From a virus, in IMG/VR virus record IMGVR_UViG_3300043420_000964, positions 1 to 22,035 of that record: a stretch of 22,035 bases of DNA. The stretch is one strand, 5' to 3'. Numbering within the stretch: position 1 is the first letter of the stretch; each line of letters starts with the position of its first letter. Positions 1 to 11,700 of this stretch are shown in pieces. Position numbers and translations under genes: made by a program. Under the pieces are notes generated by a model. That model did no database searches and had not been told where the DNA came from. It was given only the letters and a program-made list of their open reading frames with translations.

Positions 1-3000
1 TCCCAACGAGGTGGTATCAAATCTTTCACTAACTCCAAATTGAATTCCTTGTCTTGATTGATTTGTTGTAGTAGTTACTGTAGAATTTCTAAAGTCAGTT
101 ACAGTGTCCTGGAAAACCTGATTTCTAAAGTTTCCAGAAGTAAAATCTGAAATTAATCTTGAATCTTGAATTCTTAGTAAGGATGGTCCCTGTACACTAG
201 AAGTTCCTGTCCAATTAGTTTCCCAAGATCCCCAGTTAATTGGAGATAACCCAGTATTACTATCAACACCCAACTGCTGCATTGCAGAAGTAAAGGAACC
301 CTCAATGTCTTCTACTCTTTCCGATCTTCTTGTTTCTATCCAAGTATCCGTTGATGGATTCAATTCAATTGAACCAATCCAAGATGGAGTATTAAATGGG
401 TTTATATTTTCTGTTCTAGTAGCAAAATTATTTTCAACATAGATAACATCTTCATAATTTAAGCATACGACATCCCCAACTCTTCTTACATCTGGGGAAC
501 CAAGATCTGTAGCATACCTCAAATCTACATTTGGATTGGAAGTTGTTCCAACACCAACAATTGCTTCAGACCCCAGTATCAAATCAACAGAGGTTGTATA
601 ATGCTGTGGTCTTAATATTCCATAAGCAGAATCTATACTGGACTTGTATGCGGGATTTGAAATATCTCCACCTAAATATGATTTAAAGTTATCAACAAAA
701 AATCCACACTTAAATTTATCAAGACCTGTTTGTGGATCTCTGATGACTAAATTCCTAGTATCTGTCTCCAATAGAGACAAAGAAGTATAATATTCTACAT
801 TCGCCAATCTATCTTCAATTCTTGAGATATCTTTCATAGTATATCTTTTATGTGATGCAAAAGATATTTTTACATCTTTAGTGCTATAAAGATATGCTGG
901 ATAGTAAATTGTTGCTATTTCCAATGCGGACTCTAAAGAATTAGGAGACTTTGGAGATAGTGATGGAACTCCTGTATTAATAGTAAATGTTCCGTCCTTT
1001 GTAAGGAAAAGCTTGTCAATTCTTGGTAGATAATAATCATAAGAAAGGATTACATTCTTATCTTTTGCAAAAATATTTGTTGAAGAGTTTAACTGCAAAT
1101 CAAATATTCTTGATTGGAATTCAAATGGAGATCTTGTCGCAGTTGATGGATTAAATCCAGCGACTCTTGGTCTTAAATCTATTATATCAGTATTTCTAAT
1201 TCCAGAAATAGATGGAATGTCTTTAGTATATCTAGATTTGTCATATGAATCTGCACCAACAAAATCACCGTCCGAAGTGGAATCAATCACATAATGGTTG
1301 TAAATGATTTTCAATTTCTTAGTAGGAGCAGAAAATTCTTTTTTCCTAATTAACCTTGAATAATCATAATATTCCGATCTTTGCCCATTATCCAGTATAA
1401 AGTTCTCTTTGATATTGTTATTTCCGTAAGTTAAAGAATTTACGACACCACTTATATTTGTAGTCTTTGATATTATAATTTCATTCAAGATAAAGGTGTT
1501 CTCATTCAAATAAATGATATCAACTTCATTTGTGCCATTATTTGAAATATATGATGCAACTGCACCACTTGTTTGTCCTACTAATTGTTCTCCTTGTACA
1601 AAATTATTTACATTTGAATTTAATGATTCAAATGTAATTTTTGGTAGAACGGGATCGGAAGTATCTGAAGACTCAAAAACTCCAACTATAGAAACTACAT
1701 CGGGAACATTTAAACATATTTCTTTATCCTGTACTCTAACTCCATATAGAGAACTATAACTTAATCCATCATTAAGTGTTGTAGTTCCAATTCCAGAAGA
1801 TGTTGAAGAGGACTTATCAATAATAATACTTGAGGATTGTATAAATGTTTTTGATTTTAACTTTGGATTTACTTTTCTATATGTTACAGTTAGAATAGCA
1901 TTACCATTTTCAGATAAATTGGAGAGTGAAACTGTTCTTCCGGAAGGTGTTAATTTTTGATTATCGAGAGATTCAACAGTGCCTGTACTTACATAGGTTA
2001 GATTGTAATCCTCTTCGTCAAATGGCTCTAAAGTTAAATTTGGGTCAGTTTCTAATGTTGCATTAAATACATTTGAAGATACTGAGATATTATAAGATTT
2101 TCGGATAACTAAATTAGATGCCAACAAATCTAAGTTGGCAATATTGTCTCTATTTAAAGATGAATATAGGTATGAATTTTCAACATTGGTTACTTCCAAT
2201 GATACTTTTTTAAAATCATTCGCTGTAACCAATGAAGATGGGAGATCTCCACTAGATACACCAACTACATTGGTAGCAGAACTCAAGGATAATAATTTAT
2301 TGGGAGTATCTATTGCACTAATTGAATTATATGTTGGTACTGATTGCCCTTGTTTAGTATAAGAAACAATATCGCCAATTTTTAACTGAGTTAAAAATGT
2401 TTGATTTGAAGTGCTTACAGTGCTAATTCCACCAGAGGCGGCAGAAATTGTAAATTGTGTTCCTGGTTCTGCAAGTAAGAATTGATTGTTTAGTACTGGA
2501 TCTGCGGTAAAAGTGCCAATACCGGCAATCCCTTCATTGGCAACTATTTGATGAACATCAGTTAAATCATAATCTCTTATTGCAGTTATAATTCTGCCAT
2601 TATCAATTCCATTAATTTGAATTTGTTCATCAATTTGAAAAGATCCAGAGACCTGATATAGAGTAACTTGAGTTGAATCAGATACATTAGAAACAAGATA
2701 TCCGTTAGAACCACTATTTTTTCCTTGAATTAGACAAGGAGTTGTTTGTGTAATAGCAGCATTTAAAGTTAATACAGTATATGTTTGTATGTCATATAAT
2801 GAGCATTCAAATTTTGTTTCTGGACCAGTGTACTCCGCATTTTTTAATTTTAAATCGTATACTCTGGCAACACCAATTTTTGAACCAGATGATTGTCCTG
2901 GTGTTGAAGTTCTTCCATTATAAAGAGATACTTGGGATGTAGTTCCAAATCCAACTGGAACAGAACCAAAAACATTATTCAATAAAATTTGTCTTCCGAC

Positions 3001-4182
3001 ACTGAATGGAATAGACTGATCTATTAATTTTTCTGTTAATCTGGGCTTTTCAAAATCAATAATTGTGGTATCAATAGTTTCTACTTCATACCCCCTAATA
3101 AATGCTTTTCCCGGACTAACTGTTAAACATCCAAAATTATCTGAAGGGACATTCCCTTGTCTAGTTTGATCCGTATTGTTATATATTCCATTATTGCCGA
3201 TCCTGTCATTTAGGGACTCTTTTACATTAACGGTAAATGGTCTAACATAATAATCACCAGATTCATCATAAGTTCTTCTTGCCAATTCGTCTCTTATTAA
3301 ATTGTATTGAGAATCGCTTACAAATTTCTGCAATACACCATTTTCAGTACGAAGAATTTCTACAAAATCTTCGTCATTAAAATCATTTAACTCTTTTTTA
3401 ATAAGTGTTGCAGTTATTTTTAATCTATCTGCTCCTGGAGCTGCAAAGTTTGAAAATCCCTGAGCATTATCAAATAAGTCCGGATTGCTATTTGTTGCAA
3501 CTGAAATCTCTTCATCAATTAATAGACCAACTCTATATGAGGGACTATTACTGTATTGATCTAAAATTACAGTTTGTGAAGGAACAGTTACAAAAAATCC
3601 TCTTATAAAATATACACCTTCTGTAATCTTAGCAGCAGAACCGGCATTAGTTGAATTTGAAATTAAAGTATTAGCAAATGTAGAATTTGCTCTAATTGTT
3701 GATACCCCATAATTGACATCATCAAGGGAAATTAAGTTTTCTCCATCAACAAATGTTTTAGTATCAAAATTTACATCACTAGCACTTTGATATTTTATAT
3801 AAAGTGTATAATTTCCTTTTTCTGACTGTGTATTTGTAATATAATTTTCAACTTTTGCAGTAACTCCGCTTATTTCTCCTTTTATGGTTTTTCCAATTAA
3901 ACTCGAAAGATATGTAATTACTGGAATTCCTAAATGTATCTCTTCAATTTGAACACAAGTATAGTATTGGTCATATGCAATCTGTCCAGGTATTACCAGA
4001 GATCCCTCTTTGAAGAAATGCTTACCGAATTTCTCTACTTGATTCTGAAGTATTGATTGTAATGTAGTTAACTCCCTAGCTTGAATTGGAGTTCCTGGCT
4101 TAAAAAGTACCCTTTGATAATTTTTAGATTCATTAAAGTCATCAAAGTATGGAGATACATTGAGATTAATATTTTGAGGCAT
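1..4182 (-). CDS. Large virion structural protein, DUF4815-type, C-terminus cut by window edge
   Basis: I read this frame triplet by triplet from the ATG at 4182-4180 to base 1 and found no stop, giving at least 1394 residues; the C-terminus lies outside the window. The N-terminus (MPQNINLNVSPYFDDF, then RVLFKPGTPIQARELTTLQ at about residues 24-42) is the signature I associate with the DUF4815 family of phage tail/baseplate proteins. Other recognisable blocks are YFIRGFFVTVPSQ near residue 200, ENFILDNGQRSEYYDYSRL near 930, and a probably helical stretch (RYTMKDISRIEDRL, then NVEYYTSLSLLE) near 1115-1145. It starts 6 bases after the gp8 stop, with GGAG 12 bases upstream, so it is probably translated with gp8. 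In T4 the genes after gp8 are gp9 and gp10; I see no clear similarity to either, so position alone suggests a peripheral baseplate or fibre-attachment role. Existence of the gene is near certain; the exact role is inferred. Confidence 0.9.
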   Translation of the reverse strand, partial: MPQNINLNVSPYFDDFNESKNYQRVLFKPGTPIQARELTTLQSILQNQVEKFGKHFFKEGSLVIPGQIAYDQYYTCVQIEEIHLGIPVITYLSSLIGKTIKGEISGVTAKVENYITNTQSEKGNYTLYIKYQSASDVNFDTKTFVDGENLISLDDVNYGVSTIRANSTFANTLISNSTNAGSAAKITEGVYFIRGFFVTVPSQTVILDQYSNSPSYRVGLLIDEEISVATNSNPDLFDNAQGFSNFAAPGADRLKITATLIKKELNDFNDEDFVEILRTENGVLQKFVSDSQYNLIRDELARRTYDESGDYYVRPFTVNVKESLNDRIGNNGIYNNTDQTRQGNVPSDNFGCLTVSPGKAFIRGYEVETIDTTIIDFEKPRLTEKLIDQSIPFSVGRQILLNNVFGSVPVGFGTTSQVSLYNGRTSTPGQSSGSKIGVARVYDLKLKNAEYTGPETKFECSLYDIQTYTVLTLNAAITQTTPCLIQGKNSGSNGYLVSNVSDSTQVTLYQVSGSFQIDEQIQINGIDNGRIITAIRDYDLTDVHQIVANEGIAGIGTFTADPVLNNQFLLAEPGTQFTISAASGGISTVSTSNQTFLTQLKIGDIVSYTKQGQSVPTYNSISAIDTPNKLLSLSSATNVVGVSSGDLPSSLVTANDFKKVSLEVTNVENSYLYSSLNRDNIANLDLLASNLVIRKSYNISVSSNVFNATLETDPNLTLEPFDEEDYNLTYVSTGTVESLDNQKLTPSGRTVSLSNLSENGNAILTVTYRKVNPKLKSKTFIQSSSIIIDKSSSTSSGIGTTTLNDGLSYSSLYGVRVQDKEICLNVPDVVSIVGVFESSDTSDPVLPKITFESLNSNVNNFVQGEQLVGQTSGAVASYISNNGTNEVDIIYLNENTFILNEIIISKTTNISGVVNSLTYGNNNIKENFILDNGQRSEYYDYSRLIRKKEFSAPTKKLKIIYNHYVIDSTSDGDFVGADSYDKSRYTKDIPSISGIRNTDIIDLRPRVAGFNPSTATRSPFEFQSRIFDLQLNSSTNIFAKDKNVILSYDYYLPRIDKLFLTKDGTFTINTGVPSLSPKSPNSLESALEIATIYYPAYLYSTKDVKISFASHKRYTMKDISRIEDRLANVEYYTSLSLLETDTRNLVIRDPQTGLDKFKCGFFVDNFKSYLGGDISNPAYKSSIDSAYGILRPQHYTTSVDLILGSEAIVGVGTTSNPNVDLRYATDLGSPDVRRVGDVVCLNYEDVIYVENNFATRTENINPFNTPSWIGSIELNPSTDTWIETRRSERVEDIEGSFTSAMQQLGVDSNTGLSPINWGSWETNWTGTSSVQGPSLLRIQDSRLISDFTSGNFRNQVFQDTVTDFRNSTVTTTTNQSRQGIQFGVSERFDTTSLG

Positions 4183-4188
4183 TTGTCT

Positions 4189-5754
4189 TTAGAACTCCAA
4201 TACGATTTTAATATCTTCTTTTTGGCTTGAGGACCTTGGAATAGGTTGTCTATTGTCAATATAAATTATTTCACCAGATTTTTTATTATATTCAGCAGAC
4301 GAAATTCCAGCAATAAAATTGCTTCCTAACTGATATGTCCTACTATTTATTACTGTACTAATGCCCGTAAAACCAGAATCAATAGATAGTGTCGGACCAA
4401 TAATACTATCACAAGATATTTCCAAAGATCCTCCAGCAGTGGGAGATGAAGTAAAGTTATTAATTTGGTAATTCACTCTCGCTGTGGCTAGTCCTACTGG
4501 TTGATAATACTTTAAAACTCCTGTAATACTGTCCCATGAAGCAACAAATCCTATTGCGGTTACCCCCAGACCAACTGTTTGAGTGATAACCGAATCAACT
4601 GCGTATGTTGTCTGCGTTGTTACTCCCGACAACTTTAAGGAATTTAAAGCACTTATTTCTGCAGTATTTAATAAATCAACATCGCTACCAAAAACTGTTG
4701 GGTTTTTAATTATTCCAACTCTAGCAAAATCATTTCCGATAATAACATCGGGATTAGTCTCATCAGTATTATAACGAGAATATACCAATACTCGGTATGC
4801 CCCCAATTCCCTGTAAATATCATATCCATGTCCACCTTTGGGTGGTATAACTACACTAAAAGTGGCAATTTCTGAGTCGTTTGAAAGTTCATTGGAAATT
4901 CCGGGAGCACCTGGAGAAAAATTTATAATTCCCTTTGTGTATCCAGATCCACCATCAGTAACAAAAACTTCTGATACTTTACCAAAAGAATCAACAGTTA
5001 CTGTAGCTTTTCCTCCAGTTCCATCTCCCAATATAGGAATATTCGTGAATGATCTTGAAATTGGTTGATATCCGCTGCCCCTATCAGAAATAGTAATGAT
5101 TTCAACTTTTCCGTCTATTGCATTATTTTTTATAGAAATACTCTCTCCAGAAGATCCCCAATTATCAGGAACGGGAATATATTCAATTGAATCAAATTTT
5201 ACAATTTCGGATGGTTTAATGGTATAAAGATACTTCCAGACGTATCCATCTCCACTTGTTCCTGCCGATCTCGGCTCTAAGTCAATAAATGTAGGCTCAT
5301 CAAATGATGGCCTTCCTGCTGGATTTTCTGGGTCTGTTCCATTCTGTAAACAAATGTAAACTCTTAGATCTTCGTTAATTACATAATAATTTGCACCATA
5401 CAAACTTGCTTGATTTGTGATTGGAGTTTTATTGTAAATTGAATAATTGTGCCTGTACATTTCATAAGTTGTACCTGCAGACCACTCAACCTTTCTAATC
5501 ATCCTTTTAATGTCATTGCTAGTTACTTTTTTCATAGCAATGATTGTTTCCTTAATTTGATTCTCTTCATCAAACCCATCAAGAGGTGGGATGCCAGATC
5601 CCCAGTTTGGGGATCCATTTGCCCTTTCATTTGTTGAATTTGGCTGTCCAATAAAAGTATAATAATTATTTGCTGTAGCACCAACAGATACCAAACTCTT
5701 TACGAAGGTATCCGCATTCATTATTCTAAACTGTTCAGATATGATAGCAGGCAT
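4189..5754 (-). CDS. gp8: Baseplate wedge subunit gp8
   Basis: This 521-residue protein matches T4 gp8 at both ends. The DGYVWKYLYTIKP segment near residues 168-180 corresponds to DGYVWEYLFEIPP in T4, and the C-terminal SGEIIYIDNRQPI corresponds to SGEMIYMENRPPI, followed in both by a short acidic strand ending in F. In T4, gp8 is a dimer joining gp10, gp7 and gp6 in the wedge. T4 gp8 has 334 residues; the excess here lies mostly in the middle, including two GxGY repeats (RGSGYQP near 227 and GGSGYTKG near 270) of the kind scattered through the giant protein upstream. The start at 5754 is the first ATG after the upstream stop and begins MPAIISEQFR, comparable to the T4 N-terminal region. No good Shine-Dalgarno sequence is visible, but a late-promoter-like octamer lies 20-28 bases upstream. 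Confidence 0.93.
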   Translation of the reverse strand: MPAIISEQFRIMNADTFVKSLVSVGATANNYYTFIGQPNSTNERANGSPNWGSGIPPLDGFDEENQIKETIIAMKKVTSNDIKRMIRKVEWSAGTTYEMYRHNYSIYNKTPITNQASLYGANYYVINEDLRVYICLQNGTDPENPAGRPSFDEPTFIDLEPRSAGTSGDGYVWKYLYTIKPSEIVKFDSIEYIPVPDNWGSSGESISIKNNAIDGKVEIITISDRGSGYQPISRSFTNIPILGDGTGGKATVTVDSFGKVSEVFVTDGGSGYTKGIINFSPGAPGISNELSNDSEIATFSVVIPPKGGHGYDIYRELGAYRVLVYSRYNTDETNPDVIIGNDFARVGIIKNPTVFGSDVDLLNTAEISALNSLKLSGVTTQTTYAVDSVITQTVGLGVTAIGFVASWDSITGVLKYYQPVGLATARVNYQINNFTSSPTAGGSLEISCDSIIGPTLSIDSGFTGISTVINSRTYQLGSNFIAGISSAEYNKKSGEIIYIDNRQPIPRSSSQKEDIKIVLEF

Positions 5755-5774
5755 TTTACAGAGACACTTTTTTT

Positions 5775-5782
5775 TATTTATT
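5775..5782 (-). promoter_or_regulatory. Candidate T4-type late promoter for gp8
   Basis: On the minus strand the octamer AATAAATA differs from the T4 late -10 element TATAAATA by one base. It lies between the stop codon of the giant gene (5785-5787) and the gp8 start (5754), in the only non-coding gap within the baseplate operon larger than a few bases. Initiation a few bases downstream would leave a very short leader. Such octamers occur by chance in AT-rich DNA, so position is the main support. Confidence 0.4.
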
Positions 5783-5784
5783 AG

Positions 5785-8700
5785 TTAAACTACACCACGA
5801 GTTCTATAAACATCTGGAGCAGTTGAAAGACCCACAATACCATTGTCAACATTTACAATAAAACTTTGAGGATTTTCTCTTGATCTATTCTGGAAATCAT
5901 ATATTTTACCCCAAGTATATCTTCCCATATATCCTTTAGGATTTGCAAAAGCATCTACTTGAATTGATCCTCCAGAAGGAGAAAGGGCAAAATTACATCC
6001 AACGGTGACAATTCCTGCTACGGGAGCAGTAACCCTTTCAACTCTATATAATCCATCAAGGAATGACACTGCAGTTCCAACCTTAGAGTCTGGATAATTT
6101 CCCAGACCACCCAAATAAGTAGAGATTCCAGTTAAAGCGTGTCCAGCGATTGAATTGCTTTCATATATTACAAAATAATCTCCAACTTCCAAACCGCTAT
6201 ATTCAACTCCATAACTATTAAGAGCAGTATACCCTATACCTAAAGTTGTATTATCATAATTTTCGGATTCTAAAGTAAAGTCAATTGTTGTCGCACCAAC
6301 TCCAATACTCTTAATTATACCAAAGTCTCCCTTGGATTTAATTGAAAATATATTTTCAGACTTAGTGGTATCATATCCAATAATAATTGGAGGTGGAACT
6401 TGTTGGGAATATCCAAATCCGCCATTAGTTATTGTTATTGAAGTTACAATCCCTCCACTAGCACTGGACACTGCAGTTGCTCTATTATATACGGGATCGG
6501 AATAAATTGCAGTTCCAGCAGATCCAACCGCAATATACCGTCCATTGTCACTAAAAGAACTAACAAATATTAAATCATTAAGGATATTTGACTGTAACGT
6601 TGATCTTAATACCCAATTGGTTAAATTGAATGAATAGTATAGATCACCAGATGAAGTTAATGCGGTATAAAATCCGTCATAATATGCAATTTTTTCAAAA
6701 TTTTCGGAAATATCAGTTGTTAATATTTGCCAAGAATTGAATCCAGATGGTGATGTCAATATTGTTCCATTATATCCACAAACAACAAATTTACTTTGAT
6801 CCCATATTACTGATTTTAAATCTTCGGAGGTTCCTAAAGATGGTATCCTTGACCAAATATCTGCAAATTGGGAGTGAATAATAATTCCACCATCACCAAC
6901 TGCAACGAATATTGCTTCATTGTTTGTTACGCTATTCAAATTGTCAAACGAGGGTGGTGTTTTTTGGAGTAGAGAAGTTGATCCAATACCAACTGCAGTA
7001 AATATAATAGAATCACTCCCAACGACAACTATTGTATCCCTTAGTGCCGAATATGTAGAGCTGTAAAATTCTCCCACAAATGGACTTGGCACTATTATTG
7101 GCAAAGGATTGCCAATTTCAAATGTTTCTCTATTTAACTTATACTCTTGCCAAGAATTAAGGGTTGAACCTATCCCTGTGGTAAATATTGCGGTGGCAGT
7201 ACTTCCAACTGCAATGTATTTGTTGGTGGATGCAAAGGAAATGTGATTAAATGAAACTTGACCACTATATCCAATATTGGACATATCCCAACTTTCCCCA
7301 TCACTGCTTGTTGCGATCAATCCACTTGATCCAACCGAAACTAATGCTGTTCCATAAACTATTGAATTAAAATTGTAATCTGTTGAAATTCCGCTGGAAG
7401 AATTCCAACTATAAATTGGATCTTTTTTGGTAATTCTTGAAGAAGATATTGCTACAAATGGAGAATTTGTATCTACATAACCAATTCCCGCAAAGTCAAT
7501 ATTGATACTTGATATGCTAGTAGCAGTTGATACTACTGCAGAAGATAAAGCTGGGACAATTTCTCTATTATCAACAATCTCAATGTCCCTCAAATCCTCA
7601 ACAATTTGGTCAACCTCAGTGAATAGTGGGAATGCATTATTTACATAAATGGTATCATCAAGAATTCCAACATTTTTAATAATTTTTGTTATTGGTGTAA
7701 TTCTTGATTTGAGATCTGGTCTAGATTTCGAATAAAGAACTCCATTTATAACTAAATCTGTAGTTTGCTTAGTCCATTTTAGTGGCCTCTCTTTTAGTGG
7801 ATTTGTATCAATACCAATACTATCATATGTAAAAGTATCTAATGAATTTGAAGAGATGATCCTTTTTACTACTCTATCAAATTGAGGTCTATCAAATGGA
7901 TCTAGGGTATTTTCTCCTATCTGTACAATGTCTCCCTCTTTAATTGTTTTTGGTGGATCAATTTGCTCAACATCTAAATCAGACCCCCTATAGAATAAAA
8001 CATAACACTTTGATCCTGCTTTAGGCGCTTCTTTGAAGCTAATTCTAGATCCATTAAATGTATAAGATTCAATTGGTTCTTGTAGAACATCATTAATATA
8101 AACAAACAAGTTATTTTCAATCTTTAAGTCGGTGCTTGAATCAACTTTGAGACTTAAAATATCAGTAACTCCTCCCTGAGTAACTGTTAAAGTAAATTTC
8201 GTCTTACTTCCATTGAATAGTGGACTTATATCATCAAATTTCACAAATTGCCCAGGATAGAATAAACCGAACTTATCAGTTAATGTTTCAAGAACAGTAA
8301 TTCTAAACTCATCAAATCCAATACCTACTGAGGGATCGGTGACTATTCCAGATACGGTAAGTATATCACCAACCTTATATGAAATTCCAGAAGTTTCTAG
8401 TTTGAATTGAGTAATACTTAAACCAAATCCCACAGATACCGATGCCGTTGCATTTTGTCCTATTCCGGTAGTCCCCCCAGTATAAACCAGTGGCAAATTG
8501 CTATATTCGGCAGGACTATCAACTATTACCTTCGGAAGAGGATTGGAGGTATATCCACTTCCTGCATTTGCAATTGTCAATGAAGTTACTGTTCCTCCGG
8601 AACCTATGGTTGATGTAAATGTTGCACCGCTACCAACATTGCTTATAATAGAAATTTCTGGGGGAGTTCTATAACCAGACCCAAAACCATTTAAGTAGAT

Positions 8701-11700
8701 GTTGGTAATAGATCCTGCTACAGAAACTTGAACAGTTGCTGCTGCAGCAACTAGCGGTTGATATCCATATCCAGTGGTAATTGCAACTCTTACTATTTGT
8801 CCTGCCTTTGGAGTTCCAGATAAGAATCTTACTGTGTTTTGTCCTGGAGTATCAATGGTAAAATCAACTTCGGATGTTTGTGGAACGTTATTGATCAGAA
8901 TAATGGGGTTGTTATTTATATCTGTTGTACTGTTAAGAACACTATTTGTATCCGTAAAAAGGCCAACAACATCATTTTTATTTGATTTTAATATAAATTC
9001 AGTAGCAGCAATACCTGTAAATTGATCAGAAATATCATCAACTACAAAATTTCTATCATTAGGTATATCTGGATCGTATCTTCTACTAAATGCCCTTCCT
9101 TGGAAAGTTGATCTTATCTCCACTCCATCTGGATCTGTTGTGCCGTAGGGTGGAGTTGAGAAATGAATTGTATCGCCTACTATATTAAAGTCTCCACGAA
9201 CTATAGTGACGGCAGAACCAACGTTGTGTGCAGCAGGAACTGACCCAAAGAATCCCCTAACGACACCAACAGCATTTGTTGATCCAATTCCAATACTCTT
9301 AACCTTTAAATATTCGGATCCAATATTGAATACGTCTAATGTTGTAATGGAAGAAATTCCATTGGAAACATAAATTACGCTAGTCCCAATTCCAATTTGC
9401 TCTGATAAAGAAATATTAAAATCTCTTATATAAACCGGAGTTTGTATAATATTATCTATTTGAATTATTACATTTGCATTAGGATTTTCCAATGTAAATG
9501 TTTGTGTGCCAATTCCCAATGAAGTTAAGTTTAAGTTTGTTGATGTAGATAATCCAGAAACATTAAATTTCGTATTATCAACTTTATCAACATAAAGTTT
9601 TGATGGTAATTTATCTGTTCCAAGAACAGTAGGTGATAAAAATATATCATCAGAGGGAGAAGATCCTCCTATATAAGTTCCCCCAATACTAATTCTATCA
9701 CTTAATGCATATCCAACACCACCATTTATCAATTCAATTGATGAAATATCTCCAACAGAATCCCTTGATACATTAAATAATGCACCTGTACCAAAACCAG
9801 ATACTGTAATTCCTGGTATGTTTGTAAATGTGCCATTTGCTGCAGATGGAACATTTGTATTTGCAACCTTTGAAACATTGAATGATAAATCATTTGTTGG
9901 AGATGCTCCACCAAAATATGTACCAGAGATGGAAACAGTATCTCCAACACCATATCCTCTTCCACCATCAACTAAAACAACTGATGTGGAAATTGGTTGC
10001 CCTGTGCTTGAGTTGTACACAATAAATACACTAAATTTAGCGCCTGTTCCTATTCCTGTTAGTGAAGTAGATTCAAATCCAGTTGGGAATCCATAAAATC
10101 TACTTTGCAGACTACTAAAGTTTGGTATTATTGCGGAAGAAACTCCACTAACGGTAGTACTTATTGCAACATTATACCCATTTTCATAAATGGCACTACC
10201 AACACCAGCACCAATTTCCATAATAATACTAGATTCTGTAGATGCAACAGAAATATATTGATTCTGACCTTCACCGTTAATAACAACAACAGAGCTATCA
10301 ACAAATGAGGTAGTTGCAATTCCAATTTTATCACTATTAAGTGCAGAATAATATAAAACTTGCCCACTTTGTAAATTGTGGAAATTGATATTAAACCGAT
10401 TCAAAGATAGATCAACAACAGATGCATCTGAACTATCAAATACTCTATGGAAAAGAGGGGCAGAATTAGAAGTTAATTTAAAAGTAGATAGTCCTACCAC
10501 TTCCCCACCAATTGTTGTAGTAAAACCTGTAAATTGTGGACTAATATCGTCAATTTTTATTACCTTATTAGTTTTGCTTAAAATATAAGGTCTTAATTCT
10601 ACACCATCTGGGAAAAATATTCTTTCTACTGAACCATCAGGTAAAGATTCTTCCTCCGTCACCATTGAGAAGTTATAACGATTATATATGGACTCTTGTT
10701 GATCAATATTGATGAGAAAATCTAAAGTTGATTCTCCAGTAGTCACCTTCATATCCGATGACTTTGATATTCCTACTTTCACCACACCGTCAGTTACAAT
10801 TCCAACAACATCAAGGTCAGAAAATTCCTTTAATCCTGCGGGATGAATTAAAGTTTTTACTGATTCTTTCCAAGTTTCATAATTTAATTCGCTTTTAATT
10901 GAGTATGAGAATTTCTGATAATAATCATTATCAGAAATTCTTTGTTGATAATCATTTAGATGCCCTATGTTATCTCCAAAGTTATTAACTTTGTCTCGGA
11001 AAACTCCTAGAGTTGATTCTAAATTAAAATTGTTAACTATTTCAACAATACCATTTAATCTTGATCTTTCTCCATATAAAGTATCCCCAACGTTCAATTC
11101 GCCTTTAGAATCAATCATTCTCAATTGATTGATATTATTGTCCCACCCATTCTGCATTACATTAGCAGTGAATGTGTTGGTTCCATTACTATCGTAACCA
11201 AGAATCTTCTCTCCAGAGAAATAGCTTAAATCATCAATTATATTCATCTCAAACTCAGCCATATCTCGCTTATTTACTACAAATCCATAATTAAAATCAT
11301 TTGTGTATTCTCCAAGATTATTTGATATTCCCTCCATACTGTAAGTAACTGTAAAGTTTGACGTATTAATACCAGTTACAGTAAAGAATCTATACCCATA
11401 ATCCGAAGAATTGAAATTGTCTTTTTCAACAATATTACCAGATCCATCAACTTCAGTTAAATTTATCCTACAATTCTCTATAAAAATTTGATCTCCAACA
11501 GAGAATGGGAAATCAATTTCTTTTCCACCATAACTTGTTGCTATGAATGGGAAAATCTGAATATCGGAATTTGATAATTCTAAAGTAACATCGTTTCCAG
11601 CAACTACAATATCATCAATATCATATCCATTTGAATTCCTAGTAGAAACTATTCTTAAAGGAGATGAAAGATTAGAAACATTTTGATCTATCGAAGTTTT

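Noticed and set aside
4068-4259. A 63-codon minus-strand frame bridging the gp8 and DUF4815 genes.
   Set aside because: It overlaps the end of gp8 and the start of the next gene, both of which have recognisable conserved termini there; no sign of a programmed frameshift was seen.
6499-7374. Reading the propeller as a phage-carried photosystem assembly gene (Ycf48).
   Set aside because: It is embedded in a 4100-residue virion protein with no separate start or signal peptide, and the resemblance is at the level of propeller repeats only.
8912-8921. A late-promoter-like minus-strand TATAAATA within the giant gene.
   Set aside because: It is deep inside coding sequence far from any downstream start, as expected by chance in AT-rich DNA.
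9729-9971. An 80-codon minus-strand frame in another phase within the tandem duplication.
   Set aside because: Its Leu/Gln-rich, low-complexity product is what a frame-shifted repeat region gives; the giant reading frame is uninterrupted here.
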